The notes below the pieces were generated by a model that ran no database searches, was not told the origin of the DNA, and saw nothing but the letters and a program-made list of their open reading frames with translations. 64,000 bases of DNA from Nelumbo lutea (lineage: Eukaryota > Streptophyta > Magnoliopsida > Proteales > Nelumbonaceae), in the NCBI GenBank assembly GCA_022828595.1, contig JAKGHH010000008.1, positions 5,941,728 to 6,005,727 of the forward strand, read 5' to 3'. Positions 1 to 36,630 of the stretch are shown piece by piece; position 1 is the stretch's first letter; each line of letters opens with the position of its first letter. The translations under genes and the position numbers were made by a program.

Positions 1-101
1 TATCCAACCTTTTCTAGTGCTTCACTAAATAGAAGACCTTTAATGTCAAAATTCATGAGTAAAATGAATTATAATGCTAATCCTTTGTATGAATAATGCA
101 G

Positions 102-25862
<25,761 letters not shown>

Positions 25863-26148
25863 GATCTAAATCCAAATGGAAGAGGAAGCGGCTCGAGATT
25901 GGCATTATTTGTAGGACTTGTACCCAGGCTCAAAGAGCATGTGCAGCATAAACACTTGTTGCAGAATCCATTTGACAAACAGAAACACCAAAAAAAAAAG
26001 TAAAGGGAAATAAAAAGAAAAAGGAAAAAACAGAAGACTGAATATGGAGTTGTTGGTTCATTCGAAGTGGGGACCACAATACAGAAACAAGAATGGGCGG
26101 TCTGATGCTGTGGACTTCCTCCGTTCCAGCAACTGCGCGAAGTGCAGT

Positions 26149-26163
26149 GGGGGGGGGGGGGGG
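26149..26163 (+). repeat. Run of 15 G residues
   Basis: Uninterrupted G run, 286 bp after the kinase stop codon and probably inside its 3' UTR. The length is likely to be unstable or badly sequenced. Confidence 0.85.
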
Positions 26164-26290
26164 TTCAATGCCACAGGAATGTTGTCTGTATCCACTATTA
26201 GGTAGAAAACTAGGGAATAATAGATTAGTTGTTACAAAATTTAGGGAGGAAAAAAAGAAGGAACAGTATATAATTTATTATTTCTGTTCT

Positions 26291-26311
26291 GGGGTGGGGT
26301 GGGGTGGGGGG
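26291..26311 (+). promoter_or_regulatory. G-quadruplex motif in the kinase 3' UTR
   Basis: Four G runs (4, 4, 4 and 6) separated by single T residues, an ideal intramolecular quadruplex pattern on the transcribed-RNA strand. It lies between the stop codon (25862) and the probable poly(A) signal at 26528. Confidence 0.75.
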
Positions 26312-26527
26312 ATATAATTCATGGAAGCTTGGCAGCTTTTGAAATTGTACACAGCTGACCTCTGTCGATAATTGTTGTGAATGAAGAAAAAGGAAATGGA
26401 GGAAGAATATGGGAATGCAAAAGACGTTTTCCCTTGCTCTCCAAGTGATATTTTTAAGTTTCCCTCATGTTTTGTTGTGTTAAAAACCTGCGTGCGTGCG
26501 TATGTGTAGTAAATCTGTTGATCTTCA

Positions 26528-26533
26528 AATAAA
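26528..26533 (+). terminator. Probable poly(A) signal of the kinase gene
   Basis: AATAAA followed by a T-rich region, 666 bp past the stop codon. It is the first perfect hexamer in a plausible place; plant signals are loose, so this is tentative. Confidence 0.45.
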
Positions 26534-26559
26534 AATGCTTTCATCCTCATTATCATCTT

Positions 26560-27480
26560 GTAATATTAAAAAGCAAGGTACTTGAATTTCCACCATTCCA
26601 TTAAATTGATAAGCTAGAAGCTAAATTTTATATTACTATTTTGCTTTGAATTTTCAACTGAGCAATTAATTACAAGAAAGAAAGAAAAAATAAAAAAGAA
26701 ACTAAGAAGGTGACAGCAGCAGAGGGAATCTGGAGATGAAAAGAGAAGAGAAATCCAGCAACTAAAAAATATGAAAAGAAAACGAAAAGTTGACTGTTCC
26801 TGACCTTCTCCAGATGATACGAGACTGTTGAGGTGCTCCTCAGCTCTTGTCAAAAGAAGCAACTTATTCCCAAGTGACGTGATGAAATGGCCAAATTGGA
26901 TAATACATCTCATTTGTAGGAAGAGTGATCGTACCTTTATTTGTGCTATTTTTGGGAATTCGGACTTGAACCAGTTGTTGCTCAGTGCTGAGGTTTGTCC
27001 TACTTGCTATTCCCAGAAGGAATGGGTTGCTTGCAATTAGGACCAATCTACGTTATTATTCTCATCATATCTCAGTCAGTTTGTTTGTCAAGACATCTCT
27101 TACATCACACTTCGTTGAGACTAGATGGACAGCCAGGTCAGAATCAAGAGCTTGTTTCTCCTACGGTCCTACTCCTACATCTACAAACAACCAAACCAAC
27201 CCTTTCTTGAACATCGACGACACGTATCCTACCTTGATTTGCGTGTTTTATAAAGAGAGACGGCTTCTAAAGCGAGACCGGATCTGCTCTTGACACCTGG
27301 CGCCTCACAAGCGCTTTACACACATTCTATCATACATTTATTTATTTATTATTATTCACGAAGATGTTTCCAATGCACGGTGGATGTGCATGTAAAGCAG
27401 ATCCCGTCACCTCTAAAGCTCTGCTGGTCTACTCATTACTCAATCAATCAAAGCATCTAAGGACCCACGCGACCCCACCC
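26560..27480. other. Intergenic spacer
   Basis: Unique-looking sequence between the kinase 3' end and the CGLD27 promoter. I see no gene, no clear repeat and no RNA gene in it. Confidence 0.6.
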
Positions 27481-27483
27481 CAT

Positions 27484-27490
27484 TATAAGA
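27484..27490 (+). promoter_or_regulatory. TATA box candidate of CGLD27
   Basis: TATAAGA lies 124-130 bp upstream of the start codon at 27614, a normal distance for a short plant 5' UTR. Confidence 0.5.
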
Positions 27491-27613
27491 GGAGGAATTG
27501 ACGACTTGGGAGTTTTGAGAAGAATATAATATTCGGCGTTTACTTTATTTGGTAGTGCAGAGTGCAGACGAACGGAGTTCAGTACAATAGCAGAATCCTG
27601 CCAGTGCCGGTCC

Positions 27614-29066
27614 ATGGCTACTGTAGTGGTTCATCATCAACTGTCTGCAAAACCTCCAGCAAGGGTTCCCCTTTGTCCCCCATCGCCTATTCCAACCACC
27701 TCTTACTTTTCATCAAACACAAAACCCTCCACCAGGAACCCTAGAAGACCAAGTCGGCACCGGAATTCCAGTTCCTTAACAATAGTAGCCTTTTCTTCCT
27801 CCTCCAGGAACGGGGGGAGCACACCTCCGGAAACGGAGTGCCCCGTGCCACTCGATCAACAGCCTATTAACGAGTACCAGAGCCTCGCCACCTCCTTCCC
27901 TTTCTCTTGGGCTGCCGGCGACCTACCTGGCTATTGCACTCGTCTCATCCTCACCGGCGGCTCCTTCTCTCTCTTCGTCGGCCTCCCCGTTTCCTGGTTC
28001 GGTGTGGTCAACCCAGAATTAGAGCCCCTCAAGTGTGTCTTTGGAGCAGTGTCCAGTGGGCTCTTCGTTGTTACCTTGGCCGTCCTCCGTATGTACCTCG
28101 GTTGGGCCTACGTTGGAAACCGTCTTCTTAGCGCCACCGTCGAATGTAAGCCAATACTTCTCTCCCCTTTGATCTTCAATTGCCTTACAACTTGTCTTCT
28201 CTTCTTTTTAATTTGAATTTGCAAAATTATGAGTTGGATGCTATCGGTGTTGCTTCAGATGAGGAAACTGGGTGGTACGATGGCCAGGTAGCTTCGACTC
28301 TGTTTCTTTCATCCTTTCTTTACTGTGTGTGAAATGGACTAGCTTTCTGGTTTCTGCTAAAAAAGGATTTCTGAATAGAGTGTAACGAAGAATTAAGCTG
28401 CAATTGAAGGACTAATGAGTAAACATATTGGTCTGCTGATTGCCCATCAACTGAACCTGGTATATGAATTGTGATGCTTCTTGCATCAACCTGTATCAAA
28501 GCTGTTTGATCCTGAAATTGCTTGCCTTTCTCTTTCCTTGTTGATATATTTAGTTACAGTTGGAACAAATGGAGAGAGAAGGAGCTAACCCACGTTTAAC
28601 TTCCTTGGCAGATATGGGTAAAGACTGCCGAAGTTCTTGCTCGTGATCGTCTTCTGGGTTCATATTCGGTAAGTCAATTCTTATTACGTTAATTGAATTA
28701 TTGGACCCATAATTCAACAGATGTATATCGTAAAGAATCATTGGCTTTTTTTCTCATGTAGTCTCCTTTGAAGTATGAATGAAGCCATTGTATCACCAAC
28801 CTCATGGTCATGGGTTATGATGCTTTAATGTTTCTTCAATTCAGGTCAAGCCTGTGCTGAGCAGATTGAAATTCACACTGATAGGGCTGGCGGCATCCTT
28901 GGTGCTATGTTTTTTAGTGTTCAATGTAGAGAGTGGTCAGAGGAATCCTTACAACCCATCAGAGGAAGCTGGGGGCAGGGCCATAGCTGGGTTTTACAAT
29001 GATGAATCTGCCAGATCATTTGAGCCAGACGCATTCTGTGGTGAACCCGCTTTGCCAGATTCTTGA
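27614..29066 (+). CDS. CGLD27: CGLD27, chloroplast Ycf36/DUF1230 protein
   Basis: Four exons: 27614-28145, 28259-28287, 28612-28668, 28845-29066, all in frame with GT-AG introns; the product is 279 residues. The N-terminus (about 1-60) is rich in Ser, Pro and basic residues and poor in acids, as in a chloroplast transit peptide. The mature part has the DUF1230 order: VPLDQQPINEYQSL, membrane segment about 111-130, YLGWAYVGNRL after a second segment (141-164), GWYDGQIWVKTAEVLARDRLLG, then a third segment (about 215-234) and a soluble tail. The family is conserved from cyanobacteria and plastid ycf36 to plants; in plants the gene has been linked to iron deficiency, but the biochemical role is unknown to me. 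The start is the first in-frame ATG before the transit-like region. Confidence 0.92.
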
Positions 29067-29289
29067 ATGCTCATCTGTGTTTACATTATTGTCTGATTTT
29101 GAAGTTTGTAACACTCCCTACCTACCTGCGCAAATCGTATATACCAATTCTGTAAATCTGTACAGGTATTTCCTTGTCCTGGCCGTGCCCACATTGGTCA
29201 CCTACTCGTATTGTAAATTGAACACTGATTGATCAAAGTAAAGAAAGAAAAAGATAGGACGATTTTAGTTTTAGTTGTTCAAGTTAAAG

Positions 29290-29870
29290 ATTTTGGGCAG
29301 TGTTTGGCAGTTTGGGGTACTTTACCTTCCTAAATGGGCTTATAAGTAAGCTTTGTTTGTTTGTTTTTTGAATAAATGCTTATTTAGATAAGCACTTTTT
29401 TTAGCGTTTGGTGTGAAACTTCCTAAATGCGTCTTTTCTTTATAAAAAGGGCTTCTCCCAAATGCAAATGCAAGAAGATAACCCTGTTTGGGAGTGCTTA
29501 TTTTTAAGCACTTTTATTTGTGTTTGGGAAATAAACCTTTATAAGTGCTTTTTCATGTAATAAGCCCGTTTAGAATAAACTAAAAAACTAGGCTTTTTTT
29601 CTTCAAGCACTTTATTGAAAAAGTGCTTATTATATCCGGTCTGTCGTAATTTTCAAAATACTTGTATCACCCCTTTTCACTGAACACTTATTGCTTATCC
29701 AATAAACAGTTAAACACTCCAAATGGGATGTAGAAGTCTTTTTTTTTTCTTTTTCTTCTAAAGGTGGGCTTTTTGAAGGTGAAAAGCACTTTTCTCCTAT
29801 TTTTCTGGCTTTTGAGGGCACTTTTAGCTAAAACGTAAAACCGTAGAAGCATTTAGAAGCCCTCCCAAAC
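29290..29870. repeat. Probable MITE-like repeat
   Basis: AT-rich block with repeated AAGTGCTT/AAGCACTT inverted motifs and GTGTTTGG (TTGGCAGTTTGG at the left, CTCCCAAAC at the right). It starts about 220 bp after the CGLD27 stop. The ends are not exact, so the assignment is weak. Confidence 0.4.
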
Positions 29871-30229
29871 TTATCATTAATGTTCAAAAGCAAATTCACC
29901 CAAACTGAATAGAAGTGATTAGTATGTTGTATGATTTTAGAAGCTTGTTGATTGTTGTGATTTGTGAAAGCTATGAGACAACTTTTGAAATGAAGCGAAC
30001 CCCCAAGTCCAAACTTGAATTGTCACGGTATCACACGAGTTAGGCAAAAAAAAGGGATGATGATGATGATCGGTGGCGTACCAACAAAACAGAGACACCG
30101 TTGCGTGTCACGTCTGCTAAGTGCTAAAAGTAATCCGTGAACTCGTACCACCACAAGACGGGTGGCCACGAGCATAGCTTCTCACGTAAGCGGGATCTGC
30201 TTCTCACAAGTTATACTAGGTCCGTTTTT

Positions 30230-30656
30230 TAAATTTAACTTCCTGATATATGGGCTTATTTGTTAATCGAGCCGACGTCAAGTCCAATAAAGTTCGGTTT
30301 ATAACGTTCGTGAGTCTAATCGAATTTATCATAATAAGTAAATAACTTTTTAATATATACATAGAATATCTATATATATAATAAATAATTGTTGTTATAT
30401 ATAATATTTTATTTTTTATGTATAATAATAAATAATTTTTATAATTCTTATTTTTTTTATATAAAATAAACAATATTTATATATATATAATTTTTATTTA
30501 AAAAAATTTTGGATTGCAGTTGAGCTTGAACTTGCGAGTTCTGAACCGAGTCGAATTTGAGCTCAAGTCTCTAGCTCGAGCCTAACACAGTTTCAATAAG
30601 ACGAGCTCGAATAGCCAAGTATTCAGCTCAGCTTGGCTCGAATCCATTTACCACCC
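30230..30656. mobile_element. hAT-like MITE, GAGCTCGAGC family, copy 1
   Basis: GC-richer ends with GAGCTCGAAT, AGCTTGGCTCGAATCCAT and a terminal CCACCC surround an AT-rich core. The right end is the inverted form of the left end of 31047-31566, so the two lie in opposite orientation. Confidence 0.6.
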
Positions 30657-31046
30657 AAGGGGAATTTTGTTCCCCCCAATGTAGATTCACGGAGTCATCT
30701 GGTTTTAAGTTTAAACCAAAATTTGACCACAAACAAGAACGTTGATAGCCCATATAAGTCGATCGGTGGAGTTAATGGTGGATTTTAAGTGCACCCATGT
30801 CATCCAGGTTGTTGCCCCTTTGATCATGTGAGACTAAATTTGTTCCTCATGCCCACTGAACTGTTGACCCGGATAACTGTTCATGATTTAATGAGGTAAA
30901 TGAGATTGACGATCTGAGATCATTCCAAAGAGAGAGAGAGAGACATATCACATCATAGATCTCAGTTCTCATATCTCATATACGAGATCTAAAAGAGATT
31001 CAATGCTCGAAGCCTCGGATGCTACATTGTTGTTGTCACTATCGTT

Positions 31047-31566
31047 AGGGGTGGATTCAAGCGGAGCCGAGCCAAATACTTGGCTAATTGAGCTCAGCTC
31101 GCTGAAACTGTATTAGGCTCAAGCTCGATTTGAGCTAGAAACTTGAGTTCGAGCTCAGCTCGGTTCAAAGCTCACAAGTTCGAGCTCAGCTTGGCTCAAG
31201 CTTGATTACAAGCCATTTTTTTTAAGTAAAAATATATAACATAAAAATTATTTATTATACATACAAAAAATTAAGAATTATAAAAATTATTTACTATTAT
31301 ACATAAAATATAAAAATATTATATATAAAATAAAATTATTTATTATATATATTTATATGTATATGTAATAAAAAAATTATTTATTGTACTAGGCTTCCGA
31401 GCCTCACAAGCCGAGCTTCATTGGGCTCGAGCTCAGCTCGATTAGCGAACGAGCCTATATATCAGGCTTGAGCTTGGATCGAAGCTCAGTTTAAATTAAG
31501 TCAAGCCGAGCATTTCATGAGCCGAGCTTGAATAGCTCATGAGAAGTACGGCTTGTGGCCACCCCT
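31047..31566. mobile_element. hAT-like MITE, GAGCTCGAGC family, copy 2
   Basis: Starts AGGGGTGG and ends CCACCCCT, with many AGCTCGAGC-type motifs near both ends and an AT core. The flanks CTATCGTT and CTGTCGTC agree at 6 of 8 positions, consistent with an old 8-bp hAT target duplication. Confidence 0.65.
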
Positions 31567-31607
31567 AGCTGTCGTCGTCACCGCCGCCACCAGTGGACAT
31601 TGGGTGA

Positions 31608-31732
31608 TCCTCCTCCTTCCCTCCTCCTTTCTCCCTCCTCCTTCCTTCTTTCCTTTCTTTTTTTTCTCCCATTCATTTCCTTTTTCCCTCTTTCTCTCTT
31701 CCCTTCTTTTTCTCTTTCCTTTATTTGTTTTT
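31608..31732. repeat. Polypyrimidine tract
   Basis: Pure C/T from 31608 to 31670 and again 31676-31732, with only two A residues between. This homopurine-homopyrimidine DNA can form a triplex; no coding content. Confidence 0.85.
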
Positions 31733-31739
31733 CTCAACT

Positions 31740-32950
31740 AAATGCCAACAGCCAGGTTCTTTCTCTTAATAAATGACTAAGCTGCCTAAACCATTCAACC
31801 CAAATGATGGAACCACTAACTCAAAAACCTTGGTGAATATCTTTTATACATGTACTTTATCATTCATCGAGATATTCCCATTATACAGTTGGGATGTGGT
31901 GTGAGGAATGTTCTCTGAGTAGAATATCTGAATTCTGGTCATGATCAAGGTTCAAAGTATTGATACATCTCAATATGGTGAAAGGGGTTTATAAGTACTT
32001 CGAATCACATGTTTTTGTTTTCTTTATTTAAAAAATAGGTATTATGAATAGATTCAAACATGATTTTGACCACTGGTTCCGGGGCCAAATGGTATGTCCA
32101 TCTTGTCCAAATCTCGATTAGATGTTTTTGGGTCTAAAAGCAAACCCATAGTCATGATGAATGATTGGATGAAATGGTGTGACCATCCAATCTAGTATGG
32201 TTTTCAAAACCATGGATTTAAACATATATTAACATATAAAATAATAAGGCCTCGTTTTCTTTTTTATAAATTATTTATCGGAGTAAATGCACTTACGCAT
32301 GAGGAATGACATATCGGAGTAAATGTATTTACCTATATTCTTTTATTTCCTAAGTAAATATGTAATGATCATTTTAGTCATAAAAATTTATTATTAAAAG
32401 TGATATTTTTATCCCATTCAAGTGTTAGCAAATTTCCTCTTAGATGAAAAAATTATTTAGCCACCTAGAAGATGATATCACTTATTTGAGAAAATTAAAT
32501 TTTTATTATCCATCAACTAACTCTCTCCTTGCTATTTATATATTATCTTAAAATACCTCAAATTTTCTGACAATTGTTTATAACCTCCCCTTCTGTTAAC
32601 TTTCCATTCAGCCATTTACATGTGATATCATTTTTATTTTTAATTTTAAAAATACCCTTTTATGGTATTGGGCTCATTCTTGAATAGACGGGCAGGTTAT
32701 GGTGGAATGGACGTGGATTCTAGCATTGAATTTCGGTTCCGCAATAGCATCTCTATTCCGTAGCTCCACATGTCTTTGAATGCGCCTTACTTAATCGCTG
32801 CCTGAACTTGCAAGGAAGATTGTATCCGCGGCAGTAAAGTTGCAAGTTTTGATCTCGTTGAAACCCGTTATTGCAGACAACGAAAGGGTTCATTGAGTTG
32901 CAGACTGAAGTATCGAAGATCAGCTATTGTGAATTCGACGAATAGGCACC
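31740..32950. other. Intergenic, AT-rich
   Basis: No gene is supported. A single terminal fragment of the CCAAGGTTCAAA MITE family is present at about 31948-31985 (TCAAGGTTCAAAGTATTGAT). The rest shows nothing I recognise. Confidence 0.55.
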
Positions 32951-32979
32951 CAACATTTAGGGTATCCAAAAAGTTTTGG

Positions 32980-33251
32980 TTCGGAGGGGTGAGGAGCTCA
33001 GAGAGCGTTCCCCAAGATTAGCTCATGTAAATATCGGAGATGACAAAAACAATGAAAGGCCATGGAGAGGTTAATGAACAGCAAATAGAAAAATAAAAAA
33101 GTTCAAACGAGAAACAATAGAAAAATCATCGCGCTGAACCGATGATTCCTCGATCTAGGCATTCAAGATTTCGGCTCAAAAGGGGGTAAGGAGTCGAGAG
33201 AGCGTTCCCCTTGTAAATATCGAGGATGACAGAAACAATGAAAGACCATGG
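32980..33251. repeat. Diverged direct repeat
   Basis: A block at 32980-33065 recurs at 33170-33251: both carry GAGAGCGTTCCCC, TGTAAATATCG, GATGACA and AACAATGAAAG followed by CCATGG. About 105 bp of different sequence lies between. Confidence 0.7.
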
Positions 33252-33630
33252 GCAGATTTCGGTCCCGTCCACGGGATTTGGTTTTGGCTGGGTGTGGACG
33301 GGACCGGTCAACGCCATATTCCAATACAGCGTGGATAGGTTTTGTTTCGTCCATGGTTTATTTTTAATGCCATGCTTTAAAAGATAAGGATCAAAGGCTG
33401 TATTATTTAAGATAAACCGTAGATACACAGATATAATTTTAGTTTTATCTCTGAAATTCATGTAGTTATATTTGGGTTGTATGATCTAAAATATTAATTA
33501 TTTGATTAAATTTTTTAATTGTTATAAAATTTTAATGTTTTTATTAATAAAATAATATTTTTAAAATATTATATTTTATATTTTTTAATTATTTTACTAT
33601 TGTTTTATAAAAAATTAATATTTATTGTAA

Positions 33631-33920
33631 GGTTTTTAAAACCAACCTAGAGAACGAACTGATAAGAGGTCTAGTTCCCGAATCGAACGGTTCGACCATT
33701 CAAATTGAACGGTTGGCTTGTTCTGAAAAAAAATAAAAAAAATTAAAAGAAATTAAAAAAATAAAAAACAATCAAACGGTTCAACTACTCGGGTCAATGG
33801 TTTACTGACCAAATCAACGTTTTTTTCTTTTTTTTTTTGCAAATTTTTGATTTTGAAGAAAAACAAAACTAGTCACCTAACTGGTTCCCAGTTTTTTCGG
33901 TCCAGTTCGTTTTGAAAACC
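33631..33920. mobile_element. MITE with GGTTTTxAAAAC ends
   Basis: Starts GGTTTTTAAAACCAACC and ends GTCCAGTTCGTTTTGAAAACC: imperfect inverted ends, with internal AACGGTTC motifs and poly(A/T) tracts. No target duplication could be defined. Confidence 0.55.
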
Positions 33921-34526
33921 ATGATTTATTGGTTAATATTAATTCATTGATACATTTTTTCAAAAAAATATTTATCATATAAAATGAAAAAATTAGATAT
34001 TTATGATTAATTGTGTATATCATTCATAAAATGTATGAGATACATGCAATAAAAAAGTGTGGTGTGTACCACGCTACGGAATGCCACTATGAGTGTGGAT
34101 TAGTCTAGTCTACACAATTTGTCCACAGTTCATAACAGTTATGGATTGTGGTGTGGTGTGGATTAATCCCTATCATAGGTGTAGTGTGGACCAATCCATA
34201 CCCATCGGTTTTTCATCCACACTATAGAACATCCCATAAAAACAACAAAAAATTTGAGAAAACTCCACTTCTAGATATGCAACCCAAATAAAAAATAGAA
34301 TGGAGGAAGAATGAAACACTAATTTGATGTTTATCCTTAATCTTACTTGGGGTTCCACGAAGATTTCACATTCACGGCGGAGCTGCTTTTTTATGAGACA
34401 AAAACGCATTCGCTTATGCTGTTGAAACAATATTGGTGGATTTATTCTCCAACTCCATAGACCATAGGCATGTTTCCCAAAATTTTAATCCTTAGGAAGA
34501 TAATTTGGATCTCGGGTGTCACCGAA

Positions 34527-35000
34527 GGTGTAAATCAGCGGTGTTGGGCCGAAACAGCATGGCCCATGGGTCATGCTTCCCTCCCCTAGGATATTTTGGG
34601 ATTGATTCGGTATAGCCCACGGTTTGAATCTATTTTTAACCCGTGCCATGCTGTAGGTTGGGCTAATTCGCATGCCAAGCCTTGGGCCAAGTCAAGTCAA
34701 GGATCGGGCCTAGTCATATTTTTTAAAAATTAAAAAAAAAACAATGAAATGTTTAACATAAATTAAAAAATAGATAAAAATTTTAAAAAATCTTAAAATT
34801 TTATTTTATATAAATTTTTATATACAATAATAAAATGAAATAATATAATAAAATTGAAAATAAAATTATGTATATTTATATATATGGATCTTATTGAATT
34901 GGAGCAGGTAGGTTGTGCCATGATGTAGTGGCCCATAGACCTACAACCCCAGGTTTGACATGGTTCACATGATCATATCATGCCTAGCACGACCTGCAAT
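34527..35000. repeat. Remnant related to the 62938-63554 element
   Basis: Shares GGTGTAAA, ATGGCCCATGG and GGGCC-rich ends with an AT core like the element near the window end. The right terminus is lost. Confidence 0.45.
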
Positions 35001-36240
35001 TCCGATAGCACCAAACAGCATTCAGGCGTAGTTGAACTTCGTGTCGGACAAGAGGATTATTGGGAATTTCAGGATGTCTGAATCGGCTGTTTTGGATGTG
35101 GCGAATAAATAAGTTAAAAAAAAAAAGAGAAAATTCTACTTTAATACCGGATACTCTGTTAATCTATCGTTAGTTACAAAATATCAAAATTACCATTTAA
35201 AAGAAAGATATTTTTCATTGTCTTCTATCTTAAGTATTTGAGATTCTAGACCAATCAACATATTTGATGTTTTTGTAAAGGTATAAGATAGTGAACATTG
35301 TTTTCTTTCGAACGATAGCTTTGATATTTTCAATAAAGCAGCAACCAACTTCGTCACTTCTTAAAAGTTTAGATGCTGAGTAAGTCTAACACAGGAGACA
35401 ATAGTTGCAACGGTAACAGTAGCAGGTAACGGAACTTCTCCTCTCTGCAGACCGGCGGATCCATATCCTTTTGAGATAGGATTTAACGGAAGAAAAAAGT
35501 GTAAAACTGATATTTCATCATTTCCGTCAGGAATACTTTAAAAAAATTGCTCTTTAAAATTTGAAAATTAACGTTAAAAAAGGTTAAAAAAAAGGCGTAC
35601 GATAAGATGCGTCTGTGGATGGGTTGCCTCATAATCAGATGGGCTGGCTGTTGGTTTTCAGCACATGGTTTCTAAAGTCTGTGCATTCGGAAATTCACAT
35701 GAGCTAAGATCCGTGGGGTTCCAAATTCTAATCTGACGGTTTTCTGAGAGTAGAGTACGGGTGGCTGTGATTATGATTTATGAATGAGCCTATGACTAAT
35801 GAATCAACCCAGCCGGCTTATGCTTATCCAAACAGAGATGGGCCAATAGCATTACTAGAACTAGCAGAAGGGTGATAGTTTGATAGATCGTTAAGTCTAA
35901 GCTCGCTGGTTTTGGGAAACGGCCAGACCACACGGTCCGGTCCGGATTGAGCGAAAATGGTTTGGAGGACAAAGCACGGAGCCGGAGGTCTGTTCTGTAG
36001 CGGCATGGCGCTGTGACGTGTCTGTGACTCTGTGTGTGTGTAGACGGTCTCCTCCGGTATGAATAAAACAGTAAAAACCGGGTTGGTGGATGATCGGTGG
36101 CGGTGAAAACTGAGAACTGAAGCGGCTTATCATATCAGCTCACCTATGCCTACGGCTACGAGAGTCTATCCAGATTCCAGAAACCTTTTTTAGTTGGTCG
36201 TTAACTCGTTACTCGTTACTCGTTAGTCTTCAATATGGTG
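35000..36240. other. Intergenic spacer before the RTE1/RTH gene
   Basis: No ORF with family resemblance and no clear repeat. The last few hundred bases probably include the promoter of the gene starting at about 36.3 kb, but I cannot point to a convincing TATA box. Confidence 0.5.
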
Positions 36241-36379
36241 TGTACGGAGGGTGAAGAGAAGAGGAGTCTCAGCAGCCGCCCATCAAATCCGGCGTCCGCC
36301 CCTTGTCAAAACAAAGTCATACAATTAAATATCAAACCAGAAATAAAGTAACCCGGCGGTAACATACAGTACGGATTCA

Positions 36380-36630
36380 TGCACATCGCGCGCTCTGTTC
36401 CCTCTCCCTCTATCTTCCCCCTCCGCTCCATCGGTGAAAGTGAACTAAAAAGTAAAATCAAGTACAAATCTAAGCAGATTCATGCAATCAGGTGGTGCAG
36501 GTCTTTCTTCTATTTAATTGCTGTCGAATCCTATTTCTTCTCTATCAAATGAATCACCTTGGGATCTTTTCCTTCTACATAGAGACTCCAACTTCATACC
36601 TTCTCCAGACCCAAATATCTTCGTCTTAAG
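36380..36630 (+). other. Probable 5' leader exon of the RTE1/RTH gene
   Basis: A CT-rich leader-like stretch ends at CTTAAG followed by GTCAGTG at 36631, a plausible donor; the next acceptor GTGTGCAG ends at 39679 and a second leader exon (39680-39840) leads into the coding start. This would make a leader intron of about 3 kb. Inferred from composition and splice sites only. Confidence 0.4.

Noticed and set aside
31553..31776. Small ORFs rich in Ser, Pro and Phe on both strands
   Set aside because: They come from the polypyrimidine tract and have no gene context.
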